Shown here: piece after piece, positions 1-7,768 of the stretch
Layout of the letters: each line of letters opens with the position of its first letter
How positions within the stretch are numbered: the first letter of the stretch is position 1
Source of the DNA: FW021-bin31 sp964422465
Lineage (GTDB): Bacteria; Bacteroidota; Bacteroidia; Chitinophagales; Chitinophagaceae
Direction: 5' to 3'
Assembly (NCBI GenBank): GCA_964422465.1
Contig: CAYRBD010000012.1
Span: 1-46,522, forward strand
DNA length: 46,522 nucleotides
Translations under genes and position numbers: made by a program
Notes under the pieces: generated by a model
Told to the model about the DNA's origin: nothing
The model's database searches: none
The model's input: the letters and a program-made list of their open reading frames with translations, nothing else

Positions 1-13
1 CTTGATTATTAGG

Positions 14-88
14 TGGGAGTTGGGGGATTCGAACCCGCGACCCTCTGCTTGTAAGGCAGATGCTCTAAACCAACTGAGCTAAACTCCC
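14..88 (-). tRNA. tRNA-Val (anticodon TAC)
   Basis: Read on the minus strand, this 75-nt stretch folds as a complete cloverleaf. The acceptor stem is GGGAGTT/AACTCCC, the D arm contains TTAGCTCAGTTGG, the anticodon stem is CTGC/GCAG around the loop CTTACAA (anticodon TAC, valine), and the T arm contains GGTTCGAATCC. The discriminator base is A at position 14. The genome does not encode the 3' CCA (ACCT follows). A complete promoter lies at 168-197, and an interrupted copy of the tRNA 5' half lies between promoter and gene, so the primary transcript should carry that copy as a leader. Confidence 0.96.
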
Positions 89-96
89 AATAACTT

Positions 97-155
97 TGCT
101 CTAAACTTTACCCGCCATAGCTTTAGCGAAGGCGGGCAACTGAGCTAAACTCCCA
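97..155 (-). pseudogene. Partial tRNA-Val copy (5' half) split by a 30-bp insert
   Basis: The 29 bp at 61-89, which are the 5' end, D arm and start of the anticodon arm of the tRNA-Val gene, recur exactly as 97-106 plus 137-155. Between the two parts, in the D loop, sit 30 bp (107-136) that carry a palindromic repeat. The copy has no anticodon loop, T arm or 3' acceptor strand, so it cannot make a tRNA. It lies directly downstream of the tRNA promoter. Confidence 0.85.
111..136. repeat. REP-like palindromic element inside the tRNA remnant
   Basis: The arms CCCGCC (111-116) and GGCGGG (131-136) are perfectly complementary and enclose a 14-base centre (atagctttagcgaa). I recall very similar elements scattered between genes in many Bacteroidota genomes. 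No second full copy is present in this window. Confidence 0.6.
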
Positions 156-167
156 TTTTGGGGATGG

Positions 168-197
168 CAAAGATAGGGGCGTCTTTTTAATTGGCAA
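168..197 (-). promoter_or_regulatory. Promoter of tRNA-Val
   Basis: On the minus strand a TTG (195-197) is followed after 19 bp by TATCTTTG (168-175). This matches the Bacteroidota primary-sigma consensus TTG-N19-TAnnTTTG. Transcription should start near 161, just before the partial tRNA copy. Confidence 0.75.
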
Positions 198-215
198 AAT
201 ATTTTTTAAAACTTT

Positions 216-1496
216 TTAGGCCAGGGGCCAGTCAATGATTTGGTTTGCTTTTCCTTTGTCGTAAGGAGCCGACACCCGGATATAATTATCTGTATAACCT
301 TCCATGTGCCCACTTTTATTGTGATCTTCAAACAGCACAGGCCGTATCTGGCCATGATGTTGTTCGGTAAAGAACCGCATCTTTTGGTAGGACAGATTCC
401 GCAGTCTCTTATTGCGTTCATGACGGACGTGCTTGGGCACTGTGGGCTTGATTTGCAGGGCAACGGTATTTTCTCTTTCAGAATAGGTAAATACATGCAG
501 GTAAGAGATATCAAGATCGTGCAGAAAGTCCATGGTTTCTCTAAAATCGGCTTCCGATTCGGAGGGGAACCCGGTAATCACATCTACCCCAATACAGCAA
601 TGGGGCATTTGTTCTTTTATGAGAGCAACCCGATCTGCATATAATTCTCTTCGGTACCGGCGGCGCATCAACCCTAAGATTCTATTGGATCCACTCTGAA
701 GGGGGATGTGAAAATGAGGCATAAAATGTCTGGATTGAGCCACAAATTCAATGATTTCGTGGGTCAGCAGATTGGGTTCGATAGAAGAAATGCGGTAACG
801 CTCAATATCGTTTGCCTCGTCCAGGGCCTTTATTAATTCAAAAAAATCTTCACTGTGTTTTTTCCCACCTTCATTTCCTTTTCCGAAGTCGCCCAGGTTA
901 ACCCCGGTTAAAACCACTTCTTTTACGTCATTACTGCCTAGTGTTCGAATGTTTTCCAGTACCCCGGCAATGGTGTTGCTGCGGCTATTTCCCCTGGCCA
1001 TCGGGATGGTACAGAAAGCACAATTGTAATCACACCCATCCTGTACTTTCAGGAAGGTCCGGGTTCGGTCGTTTAGAGAGTAAGAACCGTTAAACCCATG
1101 TATCTCGCTAACATCACAGGAGCATATCTTGCTGCTGTCGCCGGTAGAGAGCGCCTGCACATGTGATACAATATTGAATTTCTCCTGTGCCCCCAATACG
1201 AGATCTACGCCGTCAATGGCCGCAATTTCCTCTGGTTTTAACTGGGCATAACAACCGGTTACCACAATGGAGCTATCGGGTGCCTGCCTGCGAATCCGGC
1301 GGATAAGCTGCCGGCATTCCTTATTGGCATTTTCTGTAACTGAGCAGGTGTTCAGTACATAGATATCCGCCCTTTCTTGAAAGTCTTTCCGGACATATCC
1401 GTTATTCTCCATCATCCTGCTCAAGGCAGAGGTTTCAGAAAAATTCAACTTACAGCCCAACGTGTGAAAGGCTACCGTTTTTGCTACTGCTATCAT
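216..1496 (-). CDS. mtaB: tRNA t6A37 methylthiotransferase MtaB
   Basis: This 426-residue protein is a radical-SAM methylthiotransferase that converts t6A to ms2t6A at position 37 of ANN-decoding tRNAs in the cytoplasm. The N-terminal UPF0004 domain carries cluster cysteines C15 (TLGCKLN), C51 (NTCSVT) and C82 (TGCYAQ). The radical-SAM motif CDYNCAFC gives C155, C159 and C162. The motif SGSNRILGLMRRRY is typical of this family, and the closing part would correspond to a TRAM-like domain. Length fits MtaB. The start is ATG at 1496. A TATCTTTG box (1501-1508) ends only four bases before that ATG, so the mRNA may be leaderless. Confidence 0.93.
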   Translation of the reverse strand: MIAVAKTVAFHTLGCKLNFSETSALSRMMENNGYVRKDFQERADIYVLNTCSVTENANKECRQLIRRIRRQAPDSSIVVTGCYAQLKPEEIAAIDGVDLVLGAQEKFNIVSHVQALSTGDSSKICSCDVSEIHGFNGSYSLNDRTRTFLKVQDGCDYNCAFCTIPMARGNSRSNTIAGVLENIRTLGSNDVKEVVLTGVNLGDFGKGNEGGKKHSEDFFELIKALDEANDIERYRISSIEPNLLTHEIIEFVAQSRHFMPHFHIPLQSGSNRILGLMRRRYRRELYADRVALIKEQMPHCCIGVDVITGFPSESEADFRETMDFLHDLDISYLHVFTYSERENTVALQIKPTVPKHVRHERNKRLRNLSYQKMRFFTEQHHGQIRPVLFEDHNKSGHMEGYTDNYIRVSAPYDKGKANQIIDWPLA

Positions 1497-1500
1497 ACGG

Positions 1501-1508
1501 CAAAGATA
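1501..1508 (-). promoter_or_regulatory. Possible -7 box of mtaB
   Basis: TATCTTTG on the minus strand matches TAnnTTTG exactly. No TTG is found 19-21 bp upstream, so only half of the promoter is visible. If used, transcription would start at or next to the mtaB start codon. Confidence 0.4.
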
Positions 1509-1607
1509 AGAAGACTCGGAACTATCTCCTGAAGATTTCGGAGATTAACACTGATATTTCCCCCCTGGCCTTTTCGCCCCGTCTCTCTTTCACCTTTACC
1601 CTTCTCG

Positions 1608-2093
1608 CTAAAGCTTAAGCTCCATCACATAATCATTCATGAAATATCCATTTCCAATATCATTGTCTTCCTGCCGGGTAATTTTGAATCCCATTTTTTT
1701 ATAGAAAGAGACGGCGGTGTTATAACGATTTACATTCAGCTGAATTGTTTTTTGTCCTTTATTAAGGGTACGCTGAATAACTTCTTTGAGCAGGGCTTTT
1801 CCGGCGCCTTTTCCCTGTATTTCGGGAAGAATATAAATTTTACTCAGGAGGGTGTAGCCCTCTTCATGCTTATAGGAGCAATAGCCCTTATGTATTTTAT
1901 CCTTATATAATATAAAGTGATAGCCCGCTTGCATTTGTTGTTCCAGAGCGGGGAGGCTGTACATCCATTCCAGCATATAGTTAATTTGTTGAGGAGTGAG
2001 AATCTCTCTGAAGGCAGTCGGCCAGATGGCATGGGCCAGTTGATGAATAATCGGGAGTTCACTTTTTGTGGCATCTATTAGAGTCTGTTCCAT
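1608..2093 (-). CDS. GNAT family N-acetyltransferase
   Basis: A 161-residue single-domain GNAT protein. The acetyl-CoA pyrophosphate-binding motif A is visible as LPEIQGKGAGKALL (about residues 91-104), and the C-terminal NRYNTAVSFYKKMGFK is the usual motif B region. Substrate cannot be read from the sequence; small-molecule or protein N-acetylation are both possible. It is divergent from the following gene, with which it shares an upstream region of about 80 bp. The length is normal for a stand-alone GNAT. Confidence 0.85.
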   Translation of the reverse strand: MEQTLIDATKSELPIIHQLAHAIWPTAFREILTPQQINYMLEWMYSLPALEQQMQAGYHFILYKDKIHKGYCSYKHEEGYTLLSKIYILPEIQGKGAGKALLKEVIQRTLNKGQKTIQLNVNRYNTAVSFYKKMGFKITRQEDNDIGNGYFMNDYVMELKL

Positions 2094-2129
2094 GATATTT
2101 ATTACCGTTTACGTTTTGCCGACCAAAGT

Positions 2130-2160
2130 TTGAAGATAGAGTTGATTATTTCTATTTTTG
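2130..2160 (+). promoter_or_regulatory. Promoter of the 2175-3344 gene
   Basis: TTG at 2130-2132, a 20-bp spacer, then TATTTTTG at 2153-2160, matching TTG-N20-TAnnTTTG. Transcription would start near 2165. This excludes a translation start at 2130 and supports the ATG at 2175. Confidence 0.65.
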
Positions 2161-2174
2161 TCCAAAATTACATC

Positions 2175-3344
2175 ATGCAACTCATTCTGGTAGATACCCC
2201 CGGTACCATACGGCAATTCCTGGAACTTCCAGCCTTTATTAATAAGGAGAATCCTGAGTGGATTCGCCCTTTGGATAAAGATATTGAAGAGGTCTTCGAC
2301 AGGAATAAGAATAAGTTGTTTCGAAGAAAAGGGAATGAATGTGCTCGCTGGCTTTTAGAAGCGGATTCGGGGAAAATTGTTGGTCGTATAGCCGCTTTTG
2401 TCAATAAAAAATATAAGAATCCCGGAGACACGCAGCTGACCGGAGGGATAGGCTTTTTTGATTGTATTGATGACCAGGAGGCTGCTAATTTTATGTTGGA
2501 TCATTGCAAAAAATGGTTGCAGGATCGGGGGATGGAAGCCATGGATGGCCCCATCAATTTTGGCGAACGTGATCGCTGGTGGGGGCTGCTGGTGAAAGGT
2601 TTTTATGAACCCCTTTATTGCATGAATTACAATTCTCCATATTACCAACGATTATTTGAAAACTATGGATTCCGGCCTTTTTTTCATCAGATTTGCTATG
2701 CCCTGCATGTCAAAGACCCGGCGCCGGAAAAGTTGTATAAAAGGCATAAAATATTTTCAGAAGATGCGAATTTTCATTCGGAACACATTCGTAAAAAAAA
2801 TCTGGATAAATATGCCAGAGATTTTTGTACAATATATAATAAGGCCTGGGCCGGCCATCAGGGAAATAAAACTATGGAAATGCGACAGGCGAAAAAGATT
2901 TTTCAATCCATGAAGCCGGTAATCGATGAGAGAATTGTCTGGTTTATTTATCATAAAAATGAACCCATTGGATTTTGGCTTAACCTGCCTGACTTGAACC
3001 AGTGGTTTAAACATTTGAACGGAAAATTTGGCTGGTGGCAAAAATTAAGGTTTTTGTGGATGAAAACCTTTCACAAGAATAAGCGTTTTGTAGGGATTGT
3101 TTTTGGGATTGTACCGGAATTTCAGGGTACAGGAGCTGATGCTTATGTGATTATTGAAGGAGCGAACGTGATTCAAAAGAAGATGCTTTATGAAGAATAT
3201 GAAATGCAATGGATTGGTGATTTTAATCCCAAGATGGTCAATATTGCAGAGTCGCTTGGAACCCACCGGAGCAGAATATTGACTACCTACCGGTATCTTT
3301 TTGACAGAGAAAAAGAATTTAAACGTCATCCGATGTTGGGATAA
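2175..3344 (+). CDS. GNAT-like protein, YghO-type
   Basis: A 389-residue protein with a conserved opening (NKENPEWIRPLDKDIEEVFD) followed by a two-part GNAT-like fold. The first half contains GRIAAFVNKKY and DGPINFGERDRWWGLLVKG; the second half contains EPIGFWLNLPDLNQ and a weak acetyl-CoA loop near GIVPEFQGTGADAYVI. I recall this layout from uncharacterised YghO-like proteins widespread in Bacteroidota. Function and substrate are unknown. An upstream ATG-free extension to 2130 is open, but the promoter at 2130-2160 makes the ATG at 2175 the better start. It converges on the lipoprotein gene, with 13 bp between the stops. Confidence 0.7.
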   Translation: MQLILVDTPGTIRQFLELPAFINKENPEWIRPLDKDIEEVFDRNKNKLFRRKGNECARWLLEADSGKIVGRIAAFVNKKYKNPGDTQLTGGIGFFDCIDDQEAANFMLDHCKKWLQDRGMEAMDGPINFGERDRWWGLLVKGFYEPLYCMNYNSPYYQRLFENYGFRPFFHQICYALHVKDPAPEKLYKRHKIFSEDANFHSEHIRKKNLDKYARDFCTIYNKAWAGHQGNKTMEMRQAKKIFQSMKPVIDERIVWFIYHKNEPIGFWLNLPDLNQWFKHLNGKFGWWQKLRFLWMKTFHKNKRFVGIVFGIVPEFQGTGADAYVIIEGANVIQKKMLYEEYEMQWIGDFNPKMVNIAESLGTHRSRILTTYRYLFDREKEFKRHPMLG

Positions 3345-3357
3345 GCGTTTCTTTGGA

Positions 3358-3939
3358 TTATTTTTCAAAGTAATTTACGGACTGAATTAACATTGTATCT
3401 ACATCTGTGGACTGAGGTTTACTGTATTTACTCAGCCAGGCGGTCACCAAAGACATTTTTCCACCCTTAATTTTATATACAATGGAATCGGAAACGTATT
3501 CAAATCCTGCGTAAGGTTCATAAGGGGGCATAGGGATAGAAAGTGAATCCCCCGGCGAGATATAGCCGCCACTAACGGTTCTTCCCATTGCCGGATAATT
3601 GAATTTGATAAAATCCGATTCTTTAGGCTGAATGATTAAAAAACTGTCTCTGAGCAGATAGGTGCCTTTGTCCTCGGGCAAAGTACGATTGAAAAAATTA
3701 TAATGGCCGTCACTGCTGAAGGTTACCTTAATGTCCTTTAGAGATGTTTCTGATTTATATACGCTGGTAAGATCAGGCTGGAGTAAATTATTTGTGGCCG
3801 AATAGGGAGTGCTCATACCCACACTACCGGTAAAATACCATGTGCCGGTAATAGAAGTCTTTGTTTCAGATTTTGAACAAGCTGTAAAAAGACTTAAAAG
3901 TACTGCACAAAAGAGTAGATTTTTAATACACATACACAT
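3358..3939 (-). CDS. Hypothetical lipoprotein
   Basis: A 193-residue protein with a lipoprotein signal peptide (IKNLLFCAVLLSLFTAC, lipobox LFTAC), so it should be lipid-anchored and face the periplasm or the cell surface. After the lipobox it begins ITGTWYFTG and contains several short beta-type segments (VTFSSDGHYNFFNR, GTYLLRDSFLIIQP). That is the style of lipocalin-like lipoproteins in Bacteroidota, but I cannot assign a family. The ATG at 3933 is an equally good start. A TACATTTG box lies at 3984-3991. Confidence 0.7.
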   Translation of the reverse strand: MCMCIKNLLFCAVLLSLFTACSKSETKTSITGTWYFTGSVGMSTPYSATNNLLQPDLTSVYKSETSLKDIKVTFSSDGHYNFFNRTLPEDKGTYLLRDSFLIIQPKESDFIKFNYPAMGRTVSGGYISPGDSLSIPMPPYEPYAGFEYVSDSIVYKIKGGKMSLVTAWLSKYSKPQSTDVDTMLIQSVNYFEK

Positions 3940-3983
3940 TTAAACTTGTCGGAAATGGAAAATTGGGATTTTTAATTGAAGCA

Positions 3984-3991
3984 CAAATGTA
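3984..3991 (-). promoter_or_regulatory. Possible -7 box of the 3358-3939 lipoprotein gene
   Basis: TACATTTG on the minus strand matches TAnnTTTG, about 45 bp before the start codon. At the -33 position the sequence is ATG (4011-4013) instead of TTG, after a 19-bp spacer. It sits between the end of the permease gene and the lipoprotein gene, giving the latter its own transcript. Confidence 0.4.
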
Positions 3992-3998
3992 CTCTATT

Positions 3999-5681
3999 TT
4001 ATTCCTCCTTCATGTCTTCTTTCAACAATGGGTCTTCTAAATGGGCTTTTACCTTCTCTACCGGGAGCCGAAGCGCTACAGCCATCCAGGTAACCAATAC
4101 GGATAGGAGAGCCAGTACCAGAATTCCCCACCCGGTACCTATTAATCCCCGATTTCCGGCCCCTTTTGAAACGTCAGGAAAAGACCCCAGATAGCTGATT
4201 ACGGTAAGGCCAATGAGCCAGACGATGACCCAGGAGCCCGAGCGAAATTCAAGCTTAGGGGTCTTTCCTTTAAAGACAATTTCATGGATAATGAGAATGA
4301 TATAGCCAATCAAAACCGCAATCATCATTTGCCAGATAATGTTCCATCCAGACCAATAAATAATTAGATTGGCCGCTAAGAATCCCAGGTAGGCAAGCAG
4401 GTAAACTGCCGGGAGCTTGAAGGGGCGTTTGTGGTCGGACAGTTGCTTACGCATAGCCAATAGCGCCAAAGGTCCCGAGCCAAAGGATAATACAGTAGCA
4501 GAAGTAACAAACCCTACCAGCTTCTGCCAGCCGGGGAAGGGGAGAAAAAAGATGCTGCCGGCAATGAAAGTAAGGATTACGCTTACCCAGGGAACTCCGT
4601 GTTTGTTTACTTTAGTCAAAATACCGGGTGAATTGCCGTTTTTACCCATAGCATAAGACAAGCGCGCGGTGACAGTTGTATAAATTAGAGCAGTATCTGC
4701 CGGAGAAATGAAAGCATCAATATACAGTATTACGGCCAGCCAGGTTAACCCCATGGCGCCGGCAATAGCAGCTAGGGGACCAAAAGCGGCTGCAACATCA
4801 TTGAGCTCCCCTGTGAAACTGGTGCCAATATTTGTCCAGCCGTTTTCGAGAGCATTCAAAGGCATAGCGCCAATAAAAGCCACTTGTAACAAGACATATA
4901 ATATAATGGTGACCAATACGGAACCGATAATAGCAATGGGCACATTACGTCTTGGATTTTTTGTTTCTCCGGCAAGTTCTACCCCCTGACGAAAACCTAA
5001 AAAAGAAAATACCACCCCCGCAGTGGCAATGGCGGAAAATACCCCTTTCCAGCCATAAGGAAAAAAACCTCCTGCGGCGGGGTTGTCAAAATGTGTACCA
5101 TGGAAAACGGTTGCCAGGAATACGATTATGACCAGCGAAATGATCCCTATTTTCCACCATACCAGCACATTATTGAGCTTTGAAAACCAGCGAATGCCAA
5201 ATACATTGACAAGGCTAAACAGCGCCAGTAAGGCTATTGCAACAGCAAGCCCTGGCCCCGTTAGTACAGGAACCCCATTGTCCAAATGCTGCAGCCAGGG
5301 AAAGTAGTTTTTGGCATATTGAAGTGCAGCCATTACTTCAATCGCGGTAGTAGAAGCTGCCGCTAACCAGGTAATCCAGCCTAAGGTATAACTGGCAAAG
5401 GAACCGAAAGAAAATTGGGGAAATCGAATAACGCCACCGGACACCGGAAACATGGTGCCCAGCTCGGCATAACATAAACCAATAAAAATAATTAAAATTC
5501 CTCCGATAAACCAGGCAAAAACGGAGGCCGGTCCCGCTTCCTCCGCCGCAAATAGCGCCCCAAAGAGCCATCCGGAACCAATGATAGAACCTATGGCCGT
5601 AAACAGTAAGCCAATGATCCCCATATCGCGGCGGAGTTTTCTTTTGGGAGAGCGGGAGACGCTTTTTGTATGAACCATCAT
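3999..5681 (-). CDS. APC-family amino acid permease
   Basis: A 560-residue inner-membrane transporter of the amino acid-polyamine-organocation superfamily. The first membrane segment carries the glycine-rich substrate loop GSIIGSGWLFG (about residues 32-42), and the region EAGPASVFAWFIGG with CYAELGTMFP in TM2-TM3 is characteristic. At least eleven hydrophobic segments follow, including FLGFRQGVELAGETKNPRRNVP, a typical loop around TM6. The substrate cannot be deduced. It has its own promoter at 5821-5850 with a leader of about 130 nt. Confidence 0.88.
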   Translation of the reverse strand: MMVHTKSVSRSPKRKLRRDMGIIGLLFTAIGSIIGSGWLFGALFAAEEAGPASVFAWFIGGILIIFIGLCYAELGTMFPVSGGVIRFPQFSFGSFASYTLGWITWLAAASTTAIEVMAALQYAKNYFPWLQHLDNGVPVLTGPGLAVAIALLALFSLVNVFGIRWFSKLNNVLVWWKIGIISLVIIVFLATVFHGTHFDNPAAGGFFPYGWKGVFSAIATAGVVFSFLGFRQGVELAGETKNPRRNVPIAIIGSVLVTIILYVLLQVAFIGAMPLNALENGWTNIGTSFTGELNDVAAAFGPLAAIAGAMGLTWLAVILYIDAFISPADTALIYTTVTARLSYAMGKNGNSPGILTKVNKHGVPWVSVILTFIAGSIFFLPFPGWQKLVGFVTSATVLSFGSGPLALLAMRKQLSDHKRPFKLPAVYLLAYLGFLAANLIIYWSGWNIIWQMMIAVLIGYIILIIHEIVFKGKTPKLEFRSGSWVIVWLIGLTVISYLGSFPDVSKGAGNRGLIGTGWGILVLALLSVLVTWMAVALRLPVEKVKAHLEDPLLKEDMKEE

Positions 5682-5820
5682 TCAAATCTTAGCATGGAGT
5701 TAGAAACCAATAATCTCAACAACAAAAAGCCAGTGGAGAGAAATACAGATCAATATATCTATAGAAGCAGTCTTATGGCTTGAAAATCAACCGCCTGTAG
5801 TAATTATGAGGGTATAGATT

Positions 5821-5850
5821 CAAAAGTATAAAAAATAATTTTGCCCGCAA
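5821..5850 (-). promoter_or_regulatory. Promoter of the APC permease gene
   Basis: On the minus strand TTG (5848-5850) is followed after 19 bp by TACTTTTG (5821-5828), a full match to the Bacteroidota consensus. Transcription would start near 5814, leaving a 5' untranslated region of about 130 nt before the ATG at 5681. Confidence 0.6.
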
Positions 5851-5883
5851 ACTTTAATTGCTTTTACCTACCTTAGCAGCAGT

Positions 5884-7668
5884 ATGGAGAACTTTGTTGT
5901 TTCGGCAAGAAAATACAGACCGAAAAATTTTGATTCGGTAATCGGGCAGTCGCATATTACTACCACGCTAAAAAATGCCATTAAGAATAAACAGTTGGCA
6001 CATGCGTTTTTGTTTTGCGGGCCTCGCGGGGTCGGGAAAACCACCTGCGCCCGTATCCTGGCCAAAACCATTAACTGTGAAAACCAGACCAGCGAGGGAG
6101 AAGCCTGCAACGAATGCACCTCCTGCAGGGATTTTCAGGAAGGAAAATCTTTGAATATACATGAATTAGATGCAGCTTCAAATAATTCTGTTGACAACAT
6201 ACGCGACCTGACCGACCAGGTGAGGTTTGCACCACAAGCGGGTAAATACAAGGTTTACATCATTGATGAGGTACACATGCTCAGTGCCGCAGCGTTCAAC
6301 GCTTTTCTCAAAACATTGGAAGAACCGCCTCCTTATGCCATTTTTATTCTGGCTACAACCGAAAAGCACAAAATACTGCCTACCATCCTGAGCCGATGCC
6401 AGGTTTTTGACTTTAAACGCATGTCTGCCACAGAAACCGTGGCGCACCTGAAAGAAATTTGTGAGAAGGAAAAGGTAGAAACAGATAATGATGCGCTTCA
6501 CCTGATTGCCCAAAAAAGCGATGGCTGCATGCGGGATGCCCTGAGTATATTGGATAAGATCATCAGTTTCACCAGTGGGAAACTGACATATAAAAATACA
6601 CTGGAGCATCTGAATATTCTCGATTATGATTATTTCTTCCAGATCAGTAACGCAATCCTTCAGCAGGATGCCGGCGCGACTTTGCTTATTTTTGATCAAA
6701 TCCTGCAGAAGGGCTTTGAAGGAGATGACTTTGTAGATGGCTATTGTGGTTTTTTACGGGATTTACTGGTGAGCAAAGATGAAAGAGTCATTCACCTGAT
6801 GGAGGTTTCGGAGAACTTGAAAACACGTTACAAGGAGTTGTCTTCTAAAGTGGATACCGGGTTTTTAATTTCGGCCTTGAACATCTTGAATGAAACCGGT
6901 ATTCAATATAAAAAGGCGCGTAACAAGCGCCTGGCTATGGAAATGTGCCTGATAAGGCTCAGCTATCTGCAGCAGGCTGTTGAATTGATCAGCGAAGAAC
7001 GGACCGGCGCCGTTTCAAAAAAAAAAGTAATTGATCGTAATCCCAAACCAACGCCCTTGAGAGGTGCGCTTCCGATAAAGGTCGTACGTTCGGACAAAAA
7101 AGAGAAAAAGGAACCCCCGGAATCAAAAAAAGAAGAAAAGAAGGTCTCAGCAACTCCCCAAAAGAAACCTATCCGCTCAGAAAAAAAAGATCCCTTTGAT
7201 AAAGCGAAGAAATTGGATTTGGATACTTTCAGATCAAAGGTAGAGAAAGAGAAGGAAAAGAAGAAAGGACAACAAAAGAGCGAGACTGAGCGTCCACTGG
7301 AGGAGGGGGCCTTACAGGAAATATGGCAACAGCACATTGCCGGCCTTAAAGAACAGGAGAAAAATCAGGCTGCCGGCATCATGAATCTTGCTACAATACA
7401 GATAGTGAGTAAAGAAGAAGTAGAGATTGTTTGTCGTAATCCCGTGCATAAGTCTTTTATTAATGATCAGAAGGTAGCATTTGCTGATGAATTGAAAGCC
7501 TTTTTTAGAAATGAAGCTTTGCAAGTAACTGTAAAGATTGATGATTCGCTTCGTGAAACTTCGGCGGATAAGGAGATTTTGACTCAACGACAGAAATTAG
7601 AAAAATTGATGGAGAAGTATCCTTTGGTGCGAGAGTTAAAGGAGGGGTTGAATTTGGATTTGGGCTAG
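5884..7668 (+). CDS. dnaX: DNA polymerase III subunit gamma/tau
   Basis: A 594-residue clamp-loader ATPase. The N-terminal AAA+ module shows the P-loop GPRGVGKT (46-53), zinc-binding cysteines C65, C75, C78 and C81, the Walker B stretch IIDEVH (126-131) and the sensor/arginine-finger region TTEKHKILPTILSRC. A collar domain follows to about residue 370. Residues 370-475 are a Lys/Glu/Pro-rich linker, and the C-terminal part (about 480-594) would be the polymerase-binding tau region. A run of ten A at 7017-7026, in codons 378-381, could produce a gamma-length product by slippage (see separate entry). The ATG at 5884 follows a 202-bp divergent spacer. Confidence 0.95.
   Translation: MENFVVSARKYRPKNFDSVIGQSHITTTLKNAIKNKQLAHAFLFCGPRGVGKTTCARILAKTINCENQTSEGEACNECTSCRDFQEGKSLNIHELDAASNNSVDNIRDLTDQVRFAPQAGKYKVYIIDEVHMLSAAAFNAFLKTLEEPPPYAIFILATTEKHKILPTILSRCQVFDFKRMSATETVAHLKEICEKEKVETDNDALHLIAQKSDGCMRDALSILDKIISFTSGKLTYKNTLEHLNILDYDYFFQISNAILQQDAGATLLIFDQILQKGFEGDDFVDGYCGFLRDLLVSKDERVIHLMEVSENLKTRYKELSSKVDTGFLISALNILNETGIQYKKARNKRLAMEMCLIRLSYLQQAVELISEERTGAVSKKKVIDRNPKPTPLRGALPIKVVRSDKKEKKEPPESKKEEKKVSATPQKKPIRSEKKDPFDKAKKLDLDTFRSKVEKEKEKKKGQQKSETERPLEEGALQEIWQQHIAGLKEQEKNQAAGIMNLATIQIVSKEEVEIVCRNPVHKSFINDQKVAFADELKAFFRNEALQVTVKIDDSLRETSADKEILTQRQKLEKLMEKYPLVRELKEGLNLDLG
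7017..7026 (+). other. A10 slippage site candidate in dnaX
   Basis: Ten consecutive A residues are read TCA AAA AAA AAA GTA. Gain of one A in the mRNA, or a -1 ribosomal slip, leads to AGT AAT TGA (stop at 7032-7034). Loss of one A leads to AAG TAA (stop at 7028-7030). Either event ends the protein at about 380-382 residues, exactly after the AAA+ and collar domains, which is the size expected of a gamma subunit. Confidence 0.55.
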
Positions 7669-7725
7669 AAAAACAGAAAGGGACATCAATAACCGGGGAT
7701 TACGTATTATTAATGAGTTTTTTGT

Positions 7726-7733
7726 TAATTTTG
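7726..7733 (+). promoter_or_regulatory. Possible -7 box upstream of the E2 gene
   Basis: TAATTTTG matches TAnnTTTG and lies 36 bp before the ATG at 7769, within the 100-bp gap after dnaX. No TTG is found at the right distance upstream, so support is partial. Confidence 0.35.
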
Positions 7734-7768
7734 AAAAAAATTTGAGGTTTCTTAGAAAGTAGAATTTT

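Noticed and set aside
46..60. A plus-strand reading with CTTGTAAGG that looks like a tRNA-Thr anticodon arm
   Set aside because: The acceptor stem, D arm and T arm are correct only on the minus strand, which gives valine TAC.
61..155. Direct repeats of tRNA sequence as attL/attR of an integrated element
   Set aside because: The repeats are the 5' half of the tRNA, only 26-48 bp apart, and no integrase gene is near. Local duplication explains them better.
6178..6699. 173-codon open frame antisense to dnaX
   Set aside because: Mirror of the conserved AAA+ coding sequence, without promoter or protein features.
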